Positions 41,795-50,371 of a DNA stretch of 64,000 bases are shown here, in pieces. Under the pieces are notes generated by a model, which was not told where the DNA came from, did not search any database, and saw nothing but the letters and a program-made list of their open reading frames with translations. The DNA lies in assembly GCF_040214835.1 (NCBI RefSeq), contig NZ_CP157874.1, forward strand, positions 2,174,001-2,238,000, written 5' to 3'. The stretch's first letter is position 1; every line of letters starts with the position of its first letter. The position numbers were made by a program, and so were the translations under genes. This DNA is from Pseudomonas asiatica (lineage in GTDB: Bacteria; Pseudomonadota; Gammaproteobacteria; Pseudomonadales; Pseudomonadaceae).

Positions 41795-43219
41795 CTACAC
41801 CCCACCCCGCCGCACATGCTTCACCAACACCTTCTCCAGCAACTCCCACATCGCCGGCTCGGTACTGAACGCCACGTTGAACCGCATCCACCCGGTCGCT
41901 TTGGCATCGACCATGAACAACTGCCCGGGCCCGAGCATGATGCCTTTCTCCAACGCATCATCCAGCAACGCCGCGCTGTCTGGAATCGCCGGGTGGCGGG
42001 TCCAGATATACATCCCTTCATCCGACTCGATGAACAGCTCGAAGCCCAGCCGATGCAGATGCCGGCCAACTTCCTGGTGCGCCTCGGCCAGCCGCTGGCG
42101 CAGGCGCTTGAGGTGCTTGCGCCAGCGCCCGTCGATGATCGCGGCATACACCACGCGCTCCATCACCTGCGAGGTGGTCAGGCCAGAGCGCATTTTCAGG
42201 TGCAGCAGCTTCTGCATCAGCTCGGGGTTGGCCAGCATGTAGCCGACCCGCACATTGGGCGAAATGCTCTTGGAGTAGCTGCCCACGTACACCACCTGCT
42301 GCAGGTGGTCGAGGCTGGCCAGGCACGGCTGCGGTTCGGCGACCATGTCGGCGTACAGGTTGTTCTCCACCAGGCGGAAGCCGTGCTGGCTGGCCAGTTG
42401 CAGCAGGCGGTGCAGCTGCGGTAGCGGCGTGCGCGAGCAGGTCGGGCTGTGCAGGTGCGGCTGGGTGAAGAATGCAGTGGGGCGGTGATGGGTGAGCAAC
42501 TGTTCCAGCTGGTTCAGGTCGTAGCCGGCCGGTGTGCGCGGCACGCCGACCAGGGTCGCGCCCTGGGTACGCAGGATGCTCATCAGGTTGGGGTAACCGG
42601 GGTCGTCCACCAGCACCACGTCGCCCGGGCGCACCAGGGTGCGCGCGGCCAGGTCCAGGGCCTGGCTGGCGCCATGGGTAAGCATCAGCTGCGCCGGGTT
42701 GGCAACGATCGACAGTTCCTGCTGCAGGTTCTGTGCGGTCAGTGCACGCAGCTCCATCAGACCCATGGGGTCGCCGTAGCCCGACAGCTCCAGCGGGCTG
42801 CCGGCCACCTGGCGCAGGCCGCGGCGCAGGCCGTCTTCGTACATCCAGTCGTTGGGCAGCCAGCCGCAGCCTGGCTTGAACGGCAACTGGCGGATTTCGA
42901 AGATCTGCTGCAGGTACCACTCGGAGTTGAACGTTGGTCGACTGGTGTCGGCCTCGGCGTTGTGCGGGTCGAGCAATTCGCCCGCCGCGCGGTTGACGAA
43001 GAACCCCGCATTGCCCCGGCTCACCAGCAGGCCCTGGGCGACCAGACGGTCGTAGGCCTCGACCACGGTGAAGGTGCTCACCGAATAGCTCGCGGCAAAG
43101 GCGCGGATCGAGGGGACCTTGGCGCCTGGCTTGAGGGTCTGGTTGTCGATCAGCTCGCGCAGCCCGTCGATGATCTGGTTCACCAGCGGGGTCGAGGAGT
43201 CTGGATGTAATTCGAACAT
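41795..43219 (-). CDS. MocR-type PLP-dependent transcriptional regulator (474 aa)
   Basis: A GntR winged-helix domain (residues about 8-75: LVNQIIDGLRELIDNQTLKPG, then VPSIRAFAASYSVSTFTVVEAYDRL) is fused to an aminotransferase class I domain. The PLP lysine lies in SYSKSISPNVRVGYM (near 320), and LMLTHGASQALDL and NLYADMV are other fold motifs. AAGG precedes the ATG at 43219; the longer frame to 43312 has no support. It is divergent from a GABA-type permease, in the pattern of GabR-like regulators that sense an amino acid-PLP adduct. Confidence 0.9.
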   Translation of the reverse strand: MFELHPDSSTPLVNQIIDGLRELIDNQTLKPGAKVPSIRAFAASYSVSTFTVVEAYDRLVAQGLLVSRGNAGFFVNRAAGELLDPHNAEADTSRPTFNSEWYLQQIFEIRQLPFKPGCGWLPNDWMYEDGLRRGLRQVAGSPLELSGYGDPMGLMELRALTAQNLQQELSIVANPAQLMLTHGASQALDLAARTLVRPGDVVLVDDPGYPNLMSILRTQGATLVGVPRTPAGYDLNQLEQLLTHHRPTAFFTQPHLHSPTCSRTPLPQLHRLLQLASQHGFRLVENNLYADMVAEPQPCLASLDHLQQVVYVGSYSKSISPNVRVGYMLANPELMQKLLHLKMRSGLTTSQVMERVVYAAIIDGRWRKHLKRLRQRLAEAHQEVGRHLHRLGFELFIESDEGMYIWTRHPAIPDSAALLDDALEKGIMLGPGQLFMVDAKATGWMRFNVAFSTEPAMWELLEKVLVKHVRRGGV

Positions 43220-43338
43220 TTGGGCCTTCAGGTTGCGTATCGCCCGGCGTTTGCAAGGTGTATTGCAAGGGCGACCTGTACAGTGCAGTGCGAGTTTCAT
43301 GCCACTGTGCATGGCTCTCTGCGTCGGACATTTTTACA

Positions 43339-43363
43339 TTAGGTGTCAGATATCGCCACCTAA
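43339..43363. promoter_or_regulatory. TTAGGTG-N11-CACCTAA inverted repeat, candidate MocR operator
   Basis: A perfect 7-bp inverted repeat in the 322-base gap between the MocR gene and the divergent permease. Near it, ACAGTG (about 43280) and CACTGT (43303) form a second, looser inverted repeat. The rest of the gap (43364-43541) has no gene; only a CAGGCGCCTG palindrome near 43385 was noted. Confidence 0.5.
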
Positions 43364-43541
43364 AGCATGTTCAGTTCGCTCCAGGCGCCTGCCCTGGGGC
43401 GCGTCAGCAGGCCGCCATGGAAGGCCTGCGTGTGTTCGCTCACACCATCCTGCGCGCATTAGCACTGATGTACGTGAAACCGCCAGCCATCGGGGTTTCA
43501 CAGTTTTCCTTGGATAAAAAGAAGCACGGGGTACACAACTG

Positions 43542-44951
43542 ATGGACGCAACATCCACAACCACCACCGCGAAAAGCGGGCATGAGAGCAAGCTCAGTGC
43601 CTCGCTCAAGTCGCGCCACCTGACGATGATGTCGATCGCCGGGGTTATCGGCGGCGCCTTGTTCGTCGGTTCCGGCAGCGTGATTCACAGCGCCGGCCCA
43701 GCTGCTGTGCTGGCCTACCTGGCAGGCGGCATCCTGGTGGTACTGATCATGCGCATGCTGGGTGAAATGGCGACTTCCTCGCCAGACACCGGTTCGTTCT
43801 CCACCTACGCCGATCGCGCCATCGGCCGTTGGGCCGGTTTCACCATCGGCTGGCTGTACTGGTGGTACTGGGTCATCCTCATGGCCTGGGAAGCTTATGT
43901 GGCGGGCAAGATCCTGCATGGTTTCTTCCCCGACGTCAGCGTCAACGTGTTCGTGCTGGCCACGACCCTGTTGCTGATCACCGTCAACTTCTTCAACGTC
44001 AAGCACTACGGTGAGTTCGAGTTCTGGTTCGCCTTGATCAAGGTGATCGCGATCGTCTGCTTCCTGATCGTGTGTACCGCTGCCGTGCTGAACATCTGGC
44101 AGTTCGGTGAAGTGCGTGGCATCAGCCACCTCACCGCCGAAGGCTTCATGCCCAATGGCATCACCACCGTGATCGGTGCCTTGCTCGGGGTGATGTTCGC
44201 CTTCCTCGGCGCGGAAATCGTCACCATCGCCGCTTCCGAAGCCAAGGACCCGGCCGCGCAGATCGTCAAGGCGACCAACTCGGTGGTCTGGCGTGTGTGC
44301 CTGTTCTACGTGGGTTCGATCTTCCTGATCGTCTGCCTGGTACCGTGGAACGATCCGCACCTGGGCGTTTCCGGCTACGGCGCCTACCGCCGCACCCTGG
44401 AGCTGTTGGGCGTGCCGTATGCCGAGCTGCTGATGAACTTCGTGGTGCTGACCTCGGTGAGCAGCTGCCTGATCTCGGGCCACTACACCGCTTCGCGCAT
44501 GCTGTTCTCCCTGGCCCAGCGTGGCGACGCGCCGTCGTTCTTCAAGATCACCCGCGCCGGCACCGGTGTACCGGTGTACGCGATCATGGGTTCGTGCGCC
44601 GTGGCCGTGGTGTGTGCGCTGATCAACTTCAGCGAGACCCTGCGCCCGAAAGACGTGCTGGAAACCCTGATGAACACCACCGGCATGATTGCCCTGCTGG
44701 TGTACCTGGTGATTGCCTTCTCGCAGCTGCGCATGCGCCGCAAGCTGATTGCCGAAGGCAAGGAAGTACGCCTGAAGATGTGGCTGTTCCCATGGCTGAC
44801 CTACCTGGTGATCGCGTTCATCGTGGCCGCCCTGGTGACCATGGCCTTCATGCCTGACTACCAGATCCTGGTGATTTCCACCGGTATCGCCGCGGCAATC
44901 GTGGTGGCGATGGGTGTGGTGCATCAGATCCGCACTGGCAAGCAGCACTAA
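43542..44951 (+). CDS. Amino acid permease, GABA-permease type (469 aa)
   Basis: Twelve-helix APC-superfamily AAT carrier. SRHLTMMSIAGVIGGALFVGSGSVI (about residues 24-48) is the permease signature, and the motif FNVKHYGEFEFWFALIKV near 150-167 marks the AAT branch of GabP-like proteins. It imports 4-aminobutyrate or another omega-amino acid by proton symport; the substrate is inferred from closest family. It is divergent from a MocR regulator that probably controls it. A strong terminator follows. Confidence 0.9.
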   Translation: MDATSTTTTAKSGHESKLSASLKSRHLTMMSIAGVIGGALFVGSGSVIHSAGPAAVLAYLAGGILVVLIMRMLGEMATSSPDTGSFSTYADRAIGRWAGFTIGWLYWWYWVILMAWEAYVAGKILHGFFPDVSVNVFVLATTLLLITVNFFNVKHYGEFEFWFALIKVIAIVCFLIVCTAAVLNIWQFGEVRGISHLTAEGFMPNGITTVIGALLGVMFAFLGAEIVTIAASEAKDPAAQIVKATNSVVWRVCLFYVGSIFLIVCLVPWNDPHLGVSGYGAYRRTLELLGVPYAELLMNFVVLTSVSSCLISGHYTASRMLFSLAQRGDAPSFFKITRAGTGVPVYAIMGSCAVAVVCALINFSETLRPKDVLETLMNTTGMIALLVYLVIAFSQLRMRRKLIAEGKEVRLKMWLFPWLTYLVIAFIVAALVTMAFMPDYQILVISTGIAAAIVVAMGVVHQIRTGKQH

Positions 44952-44967
44952 GCGTCACTCGCTTCTC

Positions 44968-45004
44968 GAAACGGCCGGCTCCCTCAGGGACCCGGCCGTT
45001 TTGC
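44968..45004 (+). terminator. Rho-independent terminator of the permease gene
   Basis: AACGGCCGG (44970-44978) pairs with CCGGCCGTT (44992-45000); the loop contains TCCCT/AGGGA arms. TTTT directly follows the stem. It lies 18 bases past the permease stop. Confidence 0.85.
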
Positions 45005-45080
45005 GTTGTTGGGCCAGGGGTATATGGCCGCCTGTTACATGGCATATGCTGAATACATTGCCCGCCCAGAGGAGCTTCAC

Positions 45081-45857
45081 ATGGCCTGGTCCGCCACCCA
45101 GTATTCGCAATTCGAAGACGAGCGTACCCGCGCGGTGCGTGACCTGCTGGCCGCTGTACCGGCACGCCCGGTACGCCACGCCACCGACCTGGGCTGTGGC
45201 CCTGGCAATTCCACCGAGGTGCTGCTGCAACGTTACCCGGATGCCCAGGTGACGGCCCTGGACAGCGACCCGGACATGATCGACAAGGCCCGCGAGCGCA
45301 AACGGCTGTGCATCCCCCGCGTGCGCACAGTCATCGCTGACATTGCCGGCTGGTCCGCCCCCGAGCCGCAGGACCTGATCCTGGCCAATGCCTCGCTGCA
45401 ATGGGTACCCGACCACGCCTCGCTGTACCCGCACCTGGTGCGCCAGCTGAGCGAAGGTGCCAGCCTGGCCGTGCAGACCCCGGACAACCTCGATGAGCCG
45501 GCCCACCGGCAACTGCGCGAAATCGCCAGCCAGGGCCCCTGGGCGGCGAAGTTCGCTGATTTCCAGCTGCCGCCACGGCACAGCGCGGCGTTCTACTACG
45601 ACCTGCTCAGCCCGCTGTGTGCGCGGGTGGATGTGTGGCGCACCACCTACCACCACCCGTTGGCCGGTGGCGCGGAAGCCGTGGTGGAGTGGTTCAAGGG
45701 TTCGGCCTTGCGTCCGTACCTGGGGCGGTTGGAGGAGCAGGAGCAGGCGGATTTCCTGCAGATGTACCTGCAGGCGATGCAGCGCGACTACCCGCCGGCC
45801 ACCGATGGCAAGGTGCTGTTGCCGTTCCCGCGGCTGTTCGTGATCGCTACCCGCTAG
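45081..45857 (+). CDS. tam: Trans-aconitate 2-methyltransferase (258 aa)
   Basis: Class I SAM methyltransferase. The start MAWSATQYSQFEDERTRAVRDLL and motif I ATDLGCGPGNSTEVLL (about 33-49) are typical of Tam, with DLILANASLQWVPDH (about 97-111) as motif II region. Tam methylates trans-aconitate, which would otherwise inhibit aconitase. AGAGGAG precedes the ATG at 45081; the frame to 45006 has no such site. Its last 11 bases overlap the convergent DUF2784 gene. Confidence 0.88.
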   Translation: MAWSATQYSQFEDERTRAVRDLLAAVPARPVRHATDLGCGPGNSTEVLLQRYPDAQVTALDSDPDMIDKARERKRLCIPRVRTVIADIAGWSAPEPQDLILANASLQWVPDHASLYPHLVRQLSEGASLAVQTPDNLDEPAHRQLREIASQGPWAAKFADFQLPPRHSAAFYYDLLSPLCARVDVWRTTYHHPLAGGAEAVVEWFKGSALRPYLGRLEEQEQADFLQMYLQAMQRDYPPATDGKVLLPFPRLFVIATR

Positions 45858-46218
45858 GGCGGCGCCAGCGCCAGGCCACGTAGCTGTAGATGCCGAGGTT
45901 GAGCAGCAGCACGAAAGTGCCCAGCAGCAGCTGGATGTGCGGTGTCAGCCCGGCGGGGTAGATCAACGGCCAGATATAGTGCTCGACGAAGCCGCCCTGG
46001 TAGCCCGCGTCACCAGCCGTGCTACGCATGCGGTTTTCCCAGGTGGTCAGCGGGCAGCCCAGGTGCAGGCATTCCACCGCCAGGCCCCAGGCCAGCGCCG
46101 GCAGGTGCAGCAGCAGGGCAGGGCGCCAGCGCAGTACCAGCAGGCCGCCGAACAGCACCAGCAGGATGAAGAGCAGGTGCAGCAGGACCAGGCTGTCGGC
46201 GGCAAGGCGGTAGAGCAT
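45847..46218 (-). CDS. DUF2784 small membrane protein (123 aa)
   Basis: Three or four membrane helices: LVLLHLLFILLVLFGGLLVL (residues 10-29), then a polar WRPALLLHLPALAWGLAVE segment and a last helix near 95-115. HLGCPLTTWENRMR and GYQGGFVEHYIWPLIYPAGL are DUF2784 hallmarks. The ATG at 46218 has no strong ribosome site; the longer frame to 46311 runs into REP sequence. Role unknown. It overlaps tam tail to tail. Confidence 0.82.
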   Translation of the reverse strand: MLYRLAADSLVLLHLLFILLVLFGGLLVLRWRPALLLHLPALAWGLAVECLHLGCPLTTWENRMRSTAGDAGYQGGFVEHYIWPLIYPAGLTPHIQLLLGTFVLLLNLGIYSYVAWRWRRPSG

Positions 46219-46262
46219 GGTTTGTGTGCCGAGGGTTGAGGTTATCCCAGCATAGTTGGGTT

Positions 46263-46431
46263 GCCTGTACCGGCCTCTTCGCGGGTGAACCCGCTCCCAC
46301 AGGTACTCCACAGAGCTTGAGAGCTGTGGAATACCTGTGAGAGCTGCCTGTATTGGTCTCCCACAGGTACCGTGCCAATCTGAGCCTTAGTGCGGCCCCT
46401 GTGGGAGCGGGTTTACCCGCGAAGAGGCGGC
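46263..46431. repeat. REP inverted pair with internal duplications
   Basis: CCTCTTCGCGGGTGAACCCG...CAGGTAC on the left faces CCTGTGGGAGCGGGTTTACC...GAAGAGG on the right. Between them lie two shortened CTGTGGA/CTGTGAGAGC copies. It separates two genes on the same strand. Confidence 0.85.
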
Positions 46432-46437
46432 ACAGGC

Positions 46438-47307
46438 TTACAACCCTTCCTCCACCATCTGCAGGAAGGTCGCCACCACCCGCCGCGTGCGCTGCTCGCT
46501 CAGGCACACCAGGGTCTCGGTCAGGTGCCGCTGGCAATCGACGATCGGCAAGGCGCACACCCGCGCATCCGCACCAAACTCCGCCGCCGACACCACCCCC
46601 ACACCAATCCCCACCACCACCGCTTCCCGCGCCGCTTCCCGGCCTTCCACCTGGATCGCCGGGCGAATCCGCAGCCCGGCCCGTTGCATTTCTTCTTCCA
46701 GCGTCTGCCGCGTCACCGACCCGGGCTCGCGCAGCACCAGCGGCGTATCGTCCAGGTCCGCCAGGCTGATCGCGCCGCGGCTGGCCCATGGGTGCTGGTG
46801 CGAGACGAACGCCACCATCGGGTCGCGGCGCAGCGGCAGGCAGTGCAGCCGCTCATCGTCGACGTCCCGCCCCAGCAGGGCCAGGTCGGCCTGGTAGCTG
46901 AACAGCCGGGCCAGCGACTCGTCGGTGTTGCCAGTCTCGATCTTCACCTGGATACCCGGGTAGCGCTGGCAGAAGCGGGCGATCTGCGGCAGCACGTGCA
47001 CCGGCGCATCCACCGCCAGCACCAGGCTGCCGGTGTGCAGCGCACGCGAATCCTGCAGCAGTTCATGGGCTTCGGCCTCGCAGGCGAACAGGCGCTGGCT
47101 GATGCCCAGCAGGCGCTCGCCGAGGTCGGTGAGCTGCACCGAACGCTTGTTGCGGTGGAACAGCAAGACGCCGAAGCGCTCCTCCAGTTTGCGCACCTGG
47201 TCCGACACCGCGGGCTGGGTAAGAAACAGCTTTTCGGCGGCGCGGGTAAAGCTGCCGTGAACGGCCACGGCATGGAAGGCCTTGAGTTGTGCGTGGGAAA
47301 CCGACAT
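46438..47307 (-). CDS. LysR-family regulator of the aminophosphonate/amine cluster (289 aa)
   Basis: DNA-binding domain QLKAFHAVAVHGSFTRAAEKLFLTQPAVSDQVRKLEERFG (about 7-46), of the CysB/CbbR-like branch. The effector domain begins GSLVLAVDAPVHVLPQIARF. GAGG precedes the ATG. It is divergent from the GlpT-like transporter and FAD oxidoreductase, 243 bases away, and is the likely regulator of that pair. Regulators of similar sequence accompany aminophosphonate genes in pseudomonads, from memory. Confidence 0.86.
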   Translation of the reverse strand: MSVSHAQLKAFHAVAVHGSFTRAAEKLFLTQPAVSDQVRKLEERFGVLLFHRNKRSVQLTDLGERLLGISQRLFACEAEAHELLQDSRALHTGSLVLAVDAPVHVLPQIARFCQRYPGIQVKIETGNTDESLARLFSYQADLALLGRDVDDERLHCLPLRRDPMVAFVSHQHPWASRGAISLADLDDTPLVLREPGSVTRQTLEEEMQRAGLRIRPAIQVEGREAAREAVVVGIGVGVVSAAEFGADARVCALPIVDCQRHLTETLVCLSEQRTRRVVATFLQMVEEGL

Positions 47308-47550
47308 GACGACCTCAGTAACAAGCTGGGCTTATGTGTGAAATACGATAAATCGATTTTATTTATCTTAGCGCAACTGTTTCCATGCATGTCAGCCCGA
47401 CGCTGGTATCACAAGTGCCGCCAGGGCCATGGCACCCACACGGCGCCATCTGACCCGATGACAGCCTCGTCATCGCTGTGCGTAACACAAGAACAAGACA
47501 GGCGTTTCTTCACATTCTGCCGGCACACTCAAGCAAGAGGTCAGACTTAC

Positions 47551-48867
47551 ATGAACCAATCCCTAGCCGCGTTCAAACGCTGGCGTATCCAGATTTTCGC
47601 CATTACCTGGCTGGCCTACGCCGCCTTCTACTTCACCCGCAAGGCCTTCTCGGTGGCCAAGCTGGGCATCGGTGAAGACCCCAACTTCATGCTCGACAAG
47701 GCCGCCATGGCCAACCTCGACGCCATCTACCTGACCGCCTACGCCGTAGGCCAGTTCACCTGGGGCATGCTTGCCGACCGCTTTGGCCCACGCGTGGTGG
47801 TGCTCGGCGGCCTGCTGATTTCTGCTGCTGCGGCGGTGGTGATGGGCAGTTACGCCACCTTCCCGATCTTCGCCACCTGCATGCTGGTGCAGGGCCTGGC
47901 GCAATCCACCGGCTGGGCCGGGTTGTGCAAGAACATCGGCAGCTTCTTCCCGGCGTCGCAGCGTGGGCGGGTGCTGGGCCTGTGGAGTTCCTGCTATGCC
48001 TTCGGCGGCCTGGTGGCCTCCCCGTTCGCCGGCTGGTGGGCCTATACCCTGGTCGGTACCTGGCACGCGGCGTTCTTCTCCAGTGCCGCGGTGGTGGCGC
48101 TGGTGGCCGTGCTGTTCTTCTTCCTGCAGCGCAACAAGCCTGAAGACGTCGGCCTGCCGGCGGTGGAGCCCGAGCCGCAGAGCATGGCCCCGGCCGGCAA
48201 CCTGTGCAGCGTGTGGGCGCCGCTGAAGGAGATCATGCGCAACCGCACGGTGCTGACCCTGGGGCTGGCGTACTTCCTGTTGAAGCCGGCGCGCTACGCC
48301 ATCCTGCTGTGGGGGCCGGTGATCGTCTTCGAGCAGATGCCCTCGGTGGGCAAGGTGGGGGCAGCAATCATCCCGACAGCCTTCGAACTGGCCGGGCTGC
48401 TCGGCCCGATCATCATCGGCCTGGCCTCCGACAAGCTGTTCGGCGCCCGGCGCATGCCGGCTTGTGTCATCAGCCTGGTGTTGCTGACCGTGGCGTTGGC
48501 GGCGTTCATGGCGGCCATGCACACCGGCAGCGTGATCCTGGTGGTGGCCCTGCTGTTCGTCATGGGCCTGACCCTGTACGGGCCGGACTCGATGATCAGC
48601 GGCGCTGCGGCCATCGACTTCGGCACCGCCAAGGCTGGCGCTACCGCAGCTGGCTTCGTCAACGGCTGCGGTTCGGTGGGGGCGGTGCTTGGCGGGCTGC
48701 TGCCGGGGTACTTCGATGGTGTCACGGTGTTCATCGTGTTCGCCGGCTGCGCGCTGTTCTCGGCGCTGGTGCTGCTGCCGCACTGGAACAGCCGCCCGGC
48801 CAGCGCTGCGCAAAGCACTGACGTGGCCCCGAATACCAGCATGGCAATCAAGCCACTGCGTACCTGA
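47551..48867 (+). CDS. MFS transporter of the organophosphate:Pi antiporter (GlpT/UhpC) type (438 aa)
   Basis: Twelve helices. The early motif WLAYAAFYFTRKAFSVAKLGI (about residues 18-38) is the GlpT/UhpC signature with the YxxRK positively charged helix-1 end, expected for carriers of phosphate- or phosphonate-bearing substrates. A-motif: GMLADRFGPRVVVLGG. AGAGG-N10 precedes the ATG. It is followed after 15 bases by an FAD amine oxidoreductase; together they suggest uptake and oxidation of an aminophosphonate, which is an inference. Confidence 0.88.
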   Translation: MNQSLAAFKRWRIQIFAITWLAYAAFYFTRKAFSVAKLGIGEDPNFMLDKAAMANLDAIYLTAYAVGQFTWGMLADRFGPRVVVLGGLLISAAAAVVMGSYATFPIFATCMLVQGLAQSTGWAGLCKNIGSFFPASQRGRVLGLWSSCYAFGGLVASPFAGWWAYTLVGTWHAAFFSSAAVVALVAVLFFFLQRNKPEDVGLPAVEPEPQSMAPAGNLCSVWAPLKEIMRNRTVLTLGLAYFLLKPARYAILLWGPVIVFEQMPSVGKVGAAIIPTAFELAGLLGPIIIGLASDKLFGARRMPACVISLVLLTVALAAFMAAMHTGSVILVVALLFVMGLTLYGPDSMISGAAAIDFGTAKAGATAAGFVNGCGSVGAVLGGLLPGYFDGVTVFIVFAGCALFSALVLLPHWNSRPASAAQSTDVAPNTSMAIKPLRT

Positions 48868-48882
48868 AAGGAAAGCGAGCGA

Positions 48883-50274
48883 ATGAGACCCTTCTGGCTG
48901 CAACAGGCCCTGGATTCGGCGCAAGAGGCGGTGTGCCCACCGCTGCAAGGCGATGCCCGGTGCGATGTGTGCATCGTCGGCGGCGGCTATACCGGCCTGT
49001 GGACCGCGCTGATGCTCAAGGAAGCGGTGCCGGCCCTGGATATCGTGCTGATCGAGGCCGATATTTGCGGTGCCGGTGCCAGTGGCCGCAATGGTGGCTG
49101 TGCGTTGTCCTGGTCGGCCAAGTACTTCACCCTCGAGCGGCTGTTCGGGGTGGCCGAGGCGGTGCGCCTGGTGCGTGAGTCCGAGCGCAGCATAGGTGAG
49201 ATCGGCGCGTTCTGCGCGGCCAATGGCATCGATTGCGACTACCGCCTGGACGGCACGCTGTACACCGCCACCAATGCCGCGCAGGTCGGCGCCACCGACG
49301 CGGTGATCGCCGCGCTGGAGCAAAAGGGGATCAATTCGTTTCGCCGCCTGCCGCTGCAGCAGGTGCAGCGCCTGGCGGGTTCGGCGCGGCACCTGGAAGG
49401 CTGGTTCTCGCCGGCCGCGGCCACGGTGCAGCCGGGCAAGCTGGTGCGCGGCCTGCGCCGGGTGGCCTTGCAGCGCGGCGTGCGCATCCATGAGGGCACC
49501 GCCATGACCGGCCTGGAGCACGGCGCCCCGGTGCAGGTGCGCACAGCCCATGGCACGGTGCGCGCCGACCGCGTGGTATTGGGCCTGAATGCCTGGATGG
49601 CGCGGGCTTTCCCACAGTTCGAGCGCAGCGTGGCGATTGTTTCCAGCGACATGGTAATCACCGAACCTTGCCCCGAGCTGTTGCACCAGGTCGGCCTGGA
49701 CAGCGGCATCAGCGTGCTCGATTCACGGATATTCGTGCATTACTACCACAACACCTCCGATGGTCGGCTGATGCTCGGCAAGGGCGGCAATACCTTCGCC
49801 TATGGCGGGCGCATGCTGCCGGTGTTCGACCAGCCGTCGCCGTACCGGCCGCTGCTGCGTGAAAGCCTGGGCGGATTTTTCCCGGCGCTGGCCGAGGTGC
49901 CGCTGGCGGCCAGCTGGAACGGGCCGTCCGACCGCTCGGTGACCGGTTTGCCGTTCTTTGGCCGGCTGGACGGGCAGGGCAACGTGTTCTACGGCTTTGG
50001 TTACTCCGGCAGCGGCGTCGGGCCGTGCCACATGGGCGGGCAGATTCTGTCGTCGCTGGCACTGGGGCTGGACAACCCATGGACCCGTTCGCCGCTGGTC
50101 AAGGGGCCGCTGGGGCTGTTCCCGCCCGAGCCGATTCGCTACCTGGGCTCGCTGATGGTGCGCAATGCCATCCGCCGCAAGGAGCGGGCCGAGGACCGTG
50201 GGCTGCGGCCGCGCAGGCTGGATGTGCGCCTGGCGCGGTTTGCCGCGGCGGCGGGCAAGGCCGATAAAGGCTGA
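48883..50274 (+). CDS. FAD-dependent amine oxidoreductase, aminophosphonate-oxidoreductase-like (463 aa)
   Basis: DAO-superfamily flavoenzyme. CDVCIVGGGYTGLWTALMLKE (residues about 27-47) is the FAD-binding GxGxxG motif, preceded by PFWLQQAL. GAGASGRNGGCALSWSAKYFTLERLFG is the group's second signature, and FYGFGYSGSGVGPCHMGGQI closes the flavin site. The whole resembles the family described as putative aminophosphonate oxidoreductase, of similar length. It probably oxidises the amine group of an imported substrate; AEP and relatives are candidates. AAAGGAAAGCGAGCGA precedes the ATG. Confidence 0.85.
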   Translation: MRPFWLQQALDSAQEAVCPPLQGDARCDVCIVGGGYTGLWTALMLKEAVPALDIVLIEADICGAGASGRNGGCALSWSAKYFTLERLFGVAEAVRLVRESERSIGEIGAFCAANGIDCDYRLDGTLYTATNAAQVGATDAVIAALEQKGINSFRRLPLQQVQRLAGSARHLEGWFSPAAATVQPGKLVRGLRRVALQRGVRIHEGTAMTGLEHGAPVQVRTAHGTVRADRVVLGLNAWMARAFPQFERSVAIVSSDMVITEPCPELLHQVGLDSGISVLDSRIFVHYYHNTSDGRLMLGKGGNTFAYGGRMLPVFDQPSPYRPLLRESLGGFFPALAEVPLAASWNGPSDRSVTGLPFFGRLDGQGNVFYGFGYSGSGVGPCHMGGQILSSLALGLDNPWTRSPLVKGPLGLFPPEPIRYLGSLMVRNAIRRKERAEDRGLRPRRLDVRLARFAAAAGKADKG

Positions 50275-50283
50275 TGAGATTTC

Positions 50284-50313
50284 TTGTCGAACACAGGCCA
50301 GAGGGCGTATAAA
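50284..50313 (+). promoter_or_regulatory. Candidate promoter of the yebC gene
   Basis: TTGTCG (-35, 50284-50289) and TATAAA (-10, 50308-50313) with an 18-base spacer. The transcript would start near 50320, just before the hairpin at 50328-50351. It begins 10 bases after the oxidoreductase stop. Confidence 0.6.
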
Positions 50314-50327
50314 CTGCACCCACTTTT

Positions 50328-50351
50328 GGCCGGTCGCTTCCTGAACCGGCC
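50328..50351 (+). promoter_or_regulatory. Leader hairpin before yebC
   Basis: GGCCGGT and ACCGGCC form a 7-bp stem with a 10-base loop, ending 20 bases before the start. It may stabilise the leader or terminate upstream transcription; no T run follows. Confidence 0.5.
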
Positions 50352-50371
50352 GCTGAAACAAGAGAGTCGAC

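Noticed and set aside
41601..41891. 96-residue minus-strand frame beside the MocR gene
   Set aside because: It overlaps the end of the MocR gene in another frame and has no ribosome site or recognisable domain.
47563..49686. 707-residue minus-strand open frame opposite transporter and FAD oxidoreductase
   Set aside because: Antisense shadow without domains or ribosome site.
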